Positions 1-4,286 of a stretch of DNA of 11,026 nt are shown in pieces. Position 1 is the stretch's first letter; the number at the start of each line of letters is the position of its first letter. Below the pieces are notes generated by a model. The model searched no databases and was not told where the DNA came from. It was given only the letters and a program-made list of their open reading frames with translations. Made by a program: the position numbers and the translations under genes. The DNA comes from Archaeoglobales archaeon (lineage in GTDB: Archaea > Halobacteriota > Archaeoglobi > Archaeoglobales > Archaeoglobaceae), in contig QMZF01000012.1 of NCBI GenBank assembly GCA_003663055.1, positions 1 through 11,026 of the forward strand, in the 5' to 3' direction.

Positions 1-316
1 CGTATCGATGATCGTTGCAAAACTTTTCTTGTTTTGCAGAGGCATACGACCCGCTGTGGGAGGCTAGAGTCTACAAGTTGTTAAATCGATTCCACTCTAT
101 TCCGTCATAAACGGCTTCTGGATAAACGAAACCGGAGATCTAGATATAGTGATAAGGTACAAACCGCAGGACTAGTTTGAAACTGGATTAGCCATTTCTG
201 CCACAACATTCATCGGCTGTATTGGTTATCTGTTCCATGATTGGAGAAGGGAGAAAGGCGATAGATGGGCTAAGAAGATTGAAAACAGTATAAGAAGACT
301 CGTGAGACGAAACTGA
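1..316 (+). pseudogene. Broken C-terminal end of a large membrane protein (tail A)
   Basis: The fragment runs in from the left edge and ends at the TGA at 314-316. Translation gives FAEAYDPLWEARVYK, then a frameshift near 95-104, then NGFWINETGDLDIVIRYKPQ, an in-frame TAG at 173-175 where tail B keeps TGG (Trp), one hydrophobic helix, and a basic end containing DRWAKK. The pattern of a beta-rich segment, then 'RYKPQDW', then a final membrane helix and a short basic cytoplasmic tail recalls the C-terminus of YfhO-like multi-spanning membrane proteins, many of which are tied to surface glycosylation. That family assignment is tentative. At least one frameshift and one stop make it non-functional here. 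Its stop codon touches the predicted TATA box of the next antitoxin gene. Confidence 0.6.
148..245 (+). repeat. Diverged direct repeat, copy A (98 bp)
   Basis: This pairs with 1067-1161. I count about 8 mismatches and one 3-bp gap, roughly 90% identity. It lies in the coding part of tail A that specifies RYKPQDxFETGLAIS and the last membrane helix. Most differences are third-position changes and the gap is in frame, so the copies probably diverged as paralogous coding sequences before decaying. Confidence 0.85.
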
Positions 317-322
317 TTTAAA
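316..322 (+). promoter_or_regulatory. Probable TATA box of the DUF104 antitoxin gene
   Basis: ATTTAAA is centred about 26 nt before the ATG at 345, the normal distance from an archaeal TATA box to the transcription start. No Shine-Dalgarno sequence is visible before the ATG, so a leaderless mRNA is likely. The box overlaps the stop codon of tail A. Confidence 0.45.
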
Positions 323-344
323 GTTTCTGATGTAAGAATAACGC

Positions 345-536
345 ATGCCAAAGGTGATAGAGGTTATCTACGAGGACGGAGTGTTTAAACCGCTTGAGAA
401 GGTTGATCTGAGGGAGGGTGAAAAAGTTAAGATAAGAATCGAAAAAAAGATAGACTTTGAGCCAATCAGGTTAAAAAAGAAAGTCTCAATTGAAAAAATA
501 AAAGAAATAAGGAGTGAATTATGGACGTCTTTTTAG
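345..536 (+). CDS. DUF104 / AF2212-like antitoxin
   Basis: This 63-residue protein begins [20 protein letters not shown] and continues [10 protein letters not shown], the hallmark of the DUF104 (AF2212-like) antitoxin family, a small beta-rich DNA-binding and toxin-neutralising protein paired with PIN-domain toxins in archaea. The basic C-terminal part would be the toxin-binding segment. It overlaps the start of the downstream PIN gene by 16 nt, the usual translational coupling of such pairs. The antitoxin frame is intact while its partner toxin is frameshifted, so it is an orphan in practice. It might still bind DNA at its own promoter or neutralise a related toxin elsewhere; that is inference. 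Confidence 0.85.
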   Translation: MPKVIEVIYEDGVFKPLEKVDLREGEKVKIRIEKKIDFEPIRLKKKVSIEKIKEIRSELWTSF

Positions 537-967
537 ATACTGGCTTCATCGTAAGTCTTCTGATAGAAACAGACGAAACCGAAAATGCAAGAAAATTCTT
601 TAACCTCAGAACCTTGTTACAAGCATCTCGGTTTACGAGGAGACGTTTTACGTTGGAATAAAGATAATCGCGGAGGACAGGTTAGGCATTAGAAACCCGT
701 ACTCACTCAGGGAATACATCAAGAAGAACGGGTACAATTTTGCAGACGATTTTCTTAACAACATGCACGAGGTTTTCGATGTTCTGGAAGTTATTAACGA
801 TGTGAGAGATCTAAAACTTATCGAGAGTATCGCAAAGGACTACCGGCTTTTACCGAACGATGCCCTAATCGCTGCAACATGCAAGCATTACGGAATAAAG
901 AAGATAGCGACGTTTGATGAAGACTTTAAGAGGGGTTGAATTTCTAGAAGTTGTGGAGGTTGAATGA
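521..967 (+). pseudogene. Frameshifted PIN-domain toxin (VapC-like)
   Basis: Translation from the ATG at 521 gives [14 protein letters not shown], the first PIN strand with its catalytic Asp. The frame breaks near 611-619 and resumes as TSISVYEETFYVG, then LLPNDALIAATCKHYG and ATFDEDFKR. It breaks again at the G run 932-935, where one base too many gives a premature TGA at 937; after the shift, VEFLEVVEVE ends at TGA 965-967. The four acidic positions expected in a PIN nuclease (Asp in FLDTG, Glu in YEE, Asp in PNDA, Asp in FDED) all survive, so only the frame is damaged. PIN toxins of this kind cleave RNA and are held in check by the DUF104 partner just upstream. Two independent frame breaks argue for a true pseudogene rather than a sequencing error. 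Confidence 0.8.
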
Positions 968-976
968 TTTAAACGA

Positions 977-1178
977 GTTCTCTTCTTTGCCGAGATTTTG
1001 TTATCACCGTGGAAGAGAGAATGTACGGGGGATTTCACAAACTGATTAACGAGGCAACCTCAAGATAGTAGTAAGGTACAAACCGCAGGACTGGTTTGAA
1101 ACCGGATTAGCCATCTCTGCCACAACGTTCGGCTGTATAGGCTATCTGTTCCATGATTGGAATCAAGGTAGTAATTAA
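977..1178 (+). pseudogene. Broken C-terminal end of a large membrane protein (tail B)
   Basis: Starting 10 nt after the broken PIN gene, the sequence reads VLFFAE, then a scrambled stretch matching PLWEARVY in tail A (W-E-E-R-M-Y can be recovered by frame changes), then GFHKLINE, a frameshift, and GNLKIVVRYKPQDW with FETGLAIS and a last hydrophobic helix, ending at TAA 1176-1178. The DRWAKK basic tail present in tail A is missing. It is a paralogue of tail A and equally dead. The family is probably YfhO-like, with the same caution. Confidence 0.55.
1067..1161 (+). repeat. Diverged direct repeat, copy B (95 bp)
   Basis: This is the partner of 148-245, about 90% identical with a 3-bp in-frame deletion (one Ile codon in the membrane helix). 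It keeps TGG where copy A has TAG. The two copies bracket the DUF104/PIN module. Confidence 0.85.
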
Positions 1179-1188
1179 GGTAGAGTAG

Positions 1189-1245
1189 CTTTTATACCAA
1201 GATGGTTTGACCGTTATTTCTGGGATTGATTACGACATTATAATC
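1189..1245 (+). promoter_or_regulatory. Two candidate TATA boxes upstream of the MNT/HEPN pair
   Basis: CTTTTATAC at 1189-1197 and ATTATAATC at about 1237-1245 both resemble archaeal TATA elements. From either one the leader to the ATG at 1339 would be about 75-120 nt, long enough to carry the GGAG Shine-Dalgarno at 1331-1334. The stretch from 1179 to 1338 otherwise holds no gene I can support. Confidence 0.3.
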
Positions 1246-1330
1246 TTTTATGGCTAGAAAAGAAAAAGATGGCATCAAAGCTCAGGATAAGCTTAAAGCA
1301 GAAAACTATTTTAATTTTCTTAAATTAATT

Positions 1331-1334
1331 GGAG
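1331..1334 (+). promoter_or_regulatory. Shine-Dalgarno site for the MNT gene
   Basis: GGAG lies 4 nt before the ATG at 1339. An in-frame stop lies shortly upstream, so 1339 is the first possible ATG of this frame. Confidence 0.45.
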
Positions 1335-1338
1335 ACGT

Positions 1339-1683
1339 ATGCCAGAGCGAATGGTGTTCGGCCATGAAGTACCTAATATTGAAAAGCTCAGGAATCTATC
1401 AAAAAAGCTTAAAGAAGAATTCGGAGATAAAGTAAAAGAAGTGATACTGTTTGGTTCATACGCCAGGGGAGATTTTACCGATGACAGTGATGTAGACATA
1501 ATTGTAGTTGTAGATGATGACAGAATTGAGAAAGAGGTCAGAAAGATAGCGTATTCGTTCATTCCGGAAGTTGGAAAGCTTATCTCTGTAAAAGTCATCG
1601 GGAAAGAAACATTTGAGAGCATGAGGAAAATGGGGTTTTCACTAATCCGCTCTATTGAGAGGGAAGGGATGCAAATTGGATGA
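1339..1683 (+). CDS. MNT-type minimal nucleotidyltransferase (antitoxin MntA-like)
   Basis: This 114-residue protein has the nucleotidyltransferase signature GSYARG at residues 39-44, followed by SDVDI, giving the full GS-x10-DxD metal-binding pattern (Gly39-Ser40, Asp51, Asp53). MNT proteins of this size pair with HEPN proteins; in studied type VII systems the MNT partner disarms the HEPN ribonuclease by transferring AMP to a tyrosine. The third catalytic carboxylate is not obvious (ISVKVI occupies the expected strand), as seems common in MNT proteins paired with UPF0332-type HEPN partners. The C-terminal residues IREGMQIG-like pattern matches the usual family ending. The stop codon is overlapped by the start of the HEPN gene, so the two are translationally coupled. 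Confidence 0.85.
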   Translation: MPERMVFGHEVPNIEKLRNLSKKLKEEFGDKVKEVILFGSYARGDFTDDSDVDIIVVVDDDRIEKEVRKIAYSFIPEVGKLISVKVIGKETFESMRKMGFSLIRSIEREGMQIG

Positions 1684-2065
1684 AATTGAATTAAGAGTTA
1701 AGAAGGCTGAGAAACTCCTCCAAGATGGTAAAAAAGAATTTGAGGTAGGGTTGTATGAAAGATGCTGCAGTACATCGTATTATTCAATGTTTCATGCCGC
1801 AAAAGCCATGATTCTCTGCCTTGGAAGAGACTCCAAGACGCACAGAGGAACGATTTACCTGATATGGGAGAACAAAGAAGAGTTAAAGCTAAGCGAGAGT
1901 GATTGCTCAAAGCTAAGCAGAGCATTTGACTTAAGAGAAGAGAGTGATCATGGGATTTTCAGGGAAATTTCGAAAGATTTAGCCGAGGAGATACTAAGAG
2001 ACGCTGAATATTTTATCCGTAAGGCAAGAAACGTTATAGAATCAAGAAAAAGATTGAAGAGTTAA
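1676..2065 (+). CDS. HEPN-domain protein (UPF0332-like, HepT-type toxin candidate)
   Basis: This helical protein of about 129 residues carries SYYSMFHAAKAM near residues 34-45 and THRG just after, both typical of UPF0332/HEPN proteins. LREESDHG supplies the R-x4-H motif of HEPN ribonucleases (Arg87, His92). I prefer TTG 1676 as start: it overlaps the MNT stop by 8 nt and has AGGGA about 7 nt upstream. TTG 1655 would add seven residues (RGKGCK after Met) that are unlike the family; no ATG is available in frame. In the R-x4-H-x-Y motif of AMPylated HepT proteins the last position is Tyr, but here it is Ile, so the known modification site is absent. The pair probably acts as a toxin-antitoxin or abortive-defence unit, but no function is proven. 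Confidence 0.8.
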   Translation: MDEIELRVKKAEKLLQDGKKEFEVGLYERCCSTSYYSMFHAAKAMILCLGRDSKTHRGTIYLIWENKEELKLSESDCSKLSRAFDLREESDHGIFREISKDLAEEILRDAEYFIRKARNVIESRKRLKS

Positions 2066-2096
2066 CCGTTTGGAATGGGATAAGGTAGTTGAAATT

Positions 2097-2170
2097 ACTA
2101 TTCATCATGTGTAAGTTAACCTATTCTACGACTTGGATGAAAGAAAGAGACAGATGGGCTAAAAAGAGGC
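2097..2170 (+). pseudogene. Faint third membrane-protein tail (tail C)
   Basis: CTATTCTACGAC (LFYD) followed by a Trp-like position, a basic run and AGATGGGCTAAAAAG (RWAKK after a frame change) lines up with the end of tail A, YLFHDWRREKGDRWAKK. ATTCATC slightly upstream also matches tail A. The similarity is patchy, with frame changes, and no repeat-level identity remains. It sits right after the HEPN gene, in the position tails A and B take relative to their neighbouring modules. Confidence 0.4.
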
Positions 2171-2344
2171 CATAGAAGAATTTCGCGGAAATTCAAGGCT
2201 TAAAGTAGGAGCTTTCTCGGGTCGAAAGGATTTATACTTCTCAGCCAAAAATTAAAACCCGAGGGATTAATCAAAGAACTTGAAAAGTTTGAGACCAAAC
2301 TAACCAAAGAAGAAATCGATGAATTCTTGGAAGAGAGAAGTTGA
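2170..2344 (+). pseudogene. Unidentified broken ORF upstream of vapB
   Basis: One frame reads KEAIEEFRGNSRLKVGAF then SGRKDLYFSAK and hits a stop at an A-rich run near 2250. The neighbouring frame continues without a gap as LKPEGLIKELEKFETKL, then TKEEIDEFLEERS, and ends at TGA 2342-2344. Both halves have protein-like composition and join at one frameshift, so I read them as one dead gene of at least 55 codons. The acidic helical end resembles the tails of small antitoxin-like or regulatory proteins, but I do not recognise a family and name no function. Confidence 0.4.
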
Positions 2345-2355
2345 ATACGAAAAAG

Positions 2356-2386
2356 TTTATATAATTTGTAATACGTAATAGTATAC
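2356..2386 (+). promoter_or_regulatory. vapBC promoter with possible operator
   Basis: TTTATATAA at 2356-2364 is a strong TATA box centred about 27 nt before the vapB ATG at 2387, which predicts a leaderless transcript; no Shine-Dalgarno is present. Between box and start lies a tandem heptamer, GTAATAC (2368-2374) and GTAATAG (2375-2381), followed by TATAC. VapB or VapBC complexes commonly repress their own promoter, so this repeat over the transcription start is a plausible operator; that role is inferred. Confidence 0.5.
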
Positions 2387-2608
2387 ATGGAAGTAATCAG
2401 CCTTAGGATTCCAAAAGATCTTAAAAAGGCTATGAAGGAGATTGAAATCAACTGGAGCGATGAAATAAGGAGATTCATTGAGGCAAAAATTAGAGAATAC
2501 AGAAGGAAGAGGGCATTGGAAGAGATAGATACCATGCTCTCAACCTTACCGAGAGTGGAGAAGGGAACCGCAAGAAATTACGTGAGGGAGGATCGTGAAG
2601 GTAATTGA
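2387..2608 (+). CDS. vapB: VapB antitoxin, ribbon-helix-helix type
   Basis: This 73-residue protein starts MEVISLRIPKDLKKAMKE, the beta strand and first helix of an RHH DNA-binding fold, followed by NWSDEIRRFIEAKIREY as the second helix. A charged segment and a flexible C-terminus (LPRVEKGTARNYVRED) follow, which in this family wraps the toxin's active site. It would bind its own promoter as a dimer and neutralise the downstream PIN ribonuclease. Its last 14 nt overlap the start of vapC. No damage is visible. Confidence 0.85.
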   Translation: MEVISLRIPKDLKKAMKEIEINWSDEIRRFIEAKIREYRRKRALEEIDTMLSTLPRVEKGTARNYVREDREGN

Positions 2609-2996
2609 TGCTTCATCGCTGGCTAAATACATTCTAAGAGAGGATAACTGGGATAAAGTCAGAGCGTACCTACTAAACGAGCCTTATTCTCTAACTTTAG
2701 CTTTAGCTGAGGTTTCAAGTGCGATTTGGAAGCATTGCTTGCTCTATAAGAAGGCATCCTACGAAGAAGCAAAAACCATGTTCAATGCATTGAAAAAGCT
2801 CGGAGATGTTGTGATCTTCGAACCTTTTGAGAAATATCTTGAAGATGCCATGGAGATTTCGATTGAAGAAGGAATAACTGTTTACGATGCCCTATACTTA
2901 GCTCAGGCAAAGGTGTTCGGTTGCCTTTTGACCAGCGACGAAAAACAGTGGGAAATTGCAAATAAGACGGGAATTCAATCAGAATTTATCGAGTGA
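2595..2996 (+). CDS. vapC: VapC toxin, PIN-domain ribonuclease
   Basis: This complete PIN domain of 133 residues begins at GTG 2595 (M)KVIDASSLAKYILRE. The acidic metal site is intact: Asp5 in VIDAS, Glu39 in ALAEV, Asp98 in VYDALYLA and Asp115 in LTSDE. PIN toxins of VapC type cut specific RNAs, often tRNA or rRNA loops, when freed from VapB. The GTG start inside the end of vapB, 14 nt before its stop codon is complete, fits coupled translation with toxin made after antitoxin. Of the three modules on the island it is the only PIN toxin still whole. The RNA target cannot be read from the sequence. Confidence 0.88.
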   Translation: MKVIDASSLAKYILREDNWDKVRAYLLNEPYSLTLALAEVSSAIWKHCLLYKKASYEEAKTMFNALKKLGDVVIFEPFEKYLEDAMEISIEEGITVYDALYLAQAKVFGCLLTSDEKQWEIANKTGIQSEFIE

Positions 2997-2998
2997 TT

Positions 2999-3157
2999 TT
3001 CTTCGATGAAGAAGGGAAAGTGCAAAACCGAAGTTAGCACGAGCTTTTGGATGAGCTTGGTAATGATAAAAAGCTTGAAAAAGCAGTAGAAGGCTACAAA
3101 AAGATGAATAACCCCTTCATCTTTACCCCAAGCTCCAAGGGCATCATAGTAAGGTAG
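2999..3157 (+). pseudogene. Possible small protein remnant after vapC
   Basis: Directly after vapC one frame reads FFDEEGKVQNRS, a TAG at 3035-3037, then HELLDELGNDKKLEKAVEGY and KKMNNPFIFT with a stop at 3155-3157. The composition is protein-like but I recognise no family. Its right end overlaps the integrase remnant on the other strand, so part of it (from about 3120 on) is probably a shadow. It may be noise. Confidence 0.2.
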
Positions 3158-3674
3158 GTTTTCTTTGTCCTTCTAATGTAGCCTGTTTCAACTACCAAAG
3201 CTTCAAATGTTTTCTTTCTTAGGCTTTCCCAATTTCTAAAAAGGAATACTATTTCCGTTCCCCTTAAGCCCGTGAAGAATCCTACTTTTGCAAAAAGCCT
3301 CTTTTTCCTTTCACTTTCTCAAGCATAGAGGTTGCTTTGTCAATTATTCCTTCATCTTCCTCGTAATCGAAGATTTTGATTGTTTCTTCCTTTCTTATGT
3401 GCTTTTTTAGCAGTTCTCTGTCTATGTCCAACTCTATCCCGTTAAGCTTCATGAATCGGTTGTAGATTGATAGGGCTACAATGACGTACTCTGCTGCTCT
3501 CCTTCCAATGTTTGCAAGCAATACTGCATTTCTTTTATCCTGTAAAATCTTCAAACCATACTTTTTCATTGCACTGTAGAGCTTTCTTGCATGCTCTTCA
3601 GAATAGATTTCATAGCAGTACTCTTCAAAGTCCTCAAGTAATTGGTAACTCTTACCAATGTCGTTGGTAATCAA
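3094..3674 (-). pseudogene. Truncated, frameshifted archaeal tyrosine recombinase (integrase)
   Basis: The first frame (TTG at 3674 to TAG at 3284-3282, 130 residues) is an all-helical segment resembling the core-binding domain of archaeal integrases. A shift near 3300 then gives a frame reading LFAKVGFFTGLRGTEIVFLF, the box with the catalytic Arg in GLR, followed by VVETGYIRRTKKTYLTMMP, which fits the beta-hairpin with the catalytic Lys. The frame dies at TAG 3096-3094. The H-x-x-R box and the nucleophilic Tyr are missing, so the protein is dead. It lies 33 nt after the 3' end of the tRNA-Thr gene on the same strand, the classic place for an integrase. The first frame stays open without a stop back to 3749, through the tRNA 3' half, but has no usual start codon there. 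Closest family by pattern: archaeal phage/plasmid integrases (SSV- or pNOB8-type). I am confident of the recombinase call from the GLR box, less so of the subtype. Confidence 0.7.
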
Positions 3675-3696
3675 AGTCTTTTCTCTTAGCTCTAAA

Positions 3697-3707
3697 TCAG
3701 AAAAGAA
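3697..3707 (-). terminator. T-rich stretch after the tRNA
   Basis: On the minus strand the tRNA 3' end is followed at once by TTTCTTTTCTG, a U-rich run suited to archaeal RNA polymerase release. Confidence 0.4.
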
Positions 3708-3780
3708 AGCCGCCGGCGGGATTTGAACCCGCGACCTGGTGATTACGAATCACCCGCTCTACCAGCTAAGCCACGGCGGC
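3708..3780 (-). tRNA. tRNA-Thr (anticodon CGT)
   Basis: The reverse strand folds into a full cloverleaf of 73 nt: acceptor GCCGCCG/CGGCGGC, D arm GCTT/GAGC, anticodon stem GGTGA/TCACC with loop TTCGTAA (anticodon CGT), variable AGGTC, and T arm GCGGG-TTCAAAT-CCCGC. The discriminator base is T and CCA is not encoded. There is no intron. It decodes ACG codons. The gene starts 26 nt after the mobB stop codon, and the T-rich sequence at the mobB end may serve as its TATA box. It is the boundary between the core genome and the accessory island. Confidence 0.97.
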
Positions 3781-3806
3781 ATCTAAGGTTGAGAAACCCA
3801 GTGATG

Positions 3807-4286
3807 TTAAAAATTTTTACCCTTGATACCCCTGATAATGCCGACTATAAATTCCGCAAGCCTTTCGATGTCATGCTTCCTGAACGTCTTGAAACCGGGC
3901 ACATCAGAATCGGATACCACCGCTATGATGTTACCAGAAAATTTCTCCAGCCTTGGATTAGCTTCGTCTAAGACGACTATTTTGTTCGTGGGCTCGCTGC
4001 TGAAGCCTTCTGTTAGCACAACGTCGTAATCCTCAAAAAATCGACAGATTTCCTCTAGCTTCATACCTCTCCCCAGAATCATGGCAGTTTTATCGTTTGA
4101 AACTATAGCAACGTCCGCTCCGCTCTGCCATATTCTGTGGGAATCCTTTCCTTCTTTATCTATTTCAAAATCCCTAGCGTGTTTGATAACGGCTATTTTA
4201 AAACCCCTTTGCTTTAGAATCGGTACTAGTCTTGTTATTAGCGTAGTTTTCCCGCTGCCCGAATGTCCAACTATGCTGATGATCAT
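3807..4286 (-). CDS. mobB: MobB, molybdopterin-guanine dinucleotide adaptor GTPase
   Basis: This 159-residue P-loop protein has a Walker A motif GHSGSGKTT at residues 7-15, KHARDFEIDKEGKDSHR matching the MobB KH...D..GKDS signature, and LTEGFSSEP, the family's Walker B-like TEGF box. MobB helps attach guanine nucleotide to molybdopterin (or tungstopterin) for DMSO-reductase-family enzymes in the cytoplasm; it assists MobA and is often dispensable. Length is close to that of bacterial MobB. The start ATG overlaps the stop of the aCPSF1 gene (ATGA, 4 nt), so it is the last gene of the psmB operon. No shared pathway with its neighbours is known; the link is transcriptional. Confidence 0.92.
   Translation of the reverse strand: MIISIVGHSGSGKTTLITRLVPILKQRGFKIAVIKHARDFEIDKEGKDSHRIWQSGADVAIVSNDKTAMILGRGMKLEEICRFFEDYDVVLTEGFSSEPTNKIVVLDEANPRLEKFSGNIIAVVSDSDVPGFKTFRKHDIERLAEFIVGIIRGIKGKNF

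Larger units (their letters stand above)
1..3707. mobile_element. Decayed integrated element / accessory island abutting tRNA-Thr
   Basis: This stretch is AT-richer than the right side by eye. It holds an integrase remnant beside a tRNA 3' end, three toxin-antitoxin-like modules and several broken membrane-protein tails. Its right boundary falls at the 3' end of the tRNA-Thr gene, the usual target of tyrosine-recombinase elements. I found no second copy of the tRNA 3' end inside the window, so the far attachment site is either beyond base 1 or lost. The boundary is seen; calling it one integrated element is inference, because the toxin-antitoxin modules could have arrived separately. Confidence 0.5.

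Noticed and set aside
1250..1435. 61-codon plus-strand frame beginning MARKEKDG
   Set aside because: It overlaps the MNT gene in another frame, has no Shine-Dalgarno, and its second half is a shadow of the nucleotidyltransferase.
1320..1622. Minus-strand frame of 100 codons rich in Ser/Thr/Phe
   Set aside because: It is antisense to the MNT gene, with the low-complexity composition typical of a shadow frame.
2200..2535. Minus-strand frame of 111 codons, hydrophobic
   Set aside because: It covers the vapB promoter and gene in antisense; its hydrophobic look comes from reversing Lys/Glu-rich codons.
1..3700. CRISPR array or insertion sequence in the island
   Set aside because: There are no regularly spaced repeats, no transposase motif, and no terminal inverted repeats that I can find; the 148/1067 repeat is coding and occurs twice only.
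3723..3971. Plus-strand frame of 82 codons across the tRNA
   Set aside because: It reads antisense through the tRNA (MNPRPGDYESP is the familiar tRNA mistranslation) and the end of mobB.
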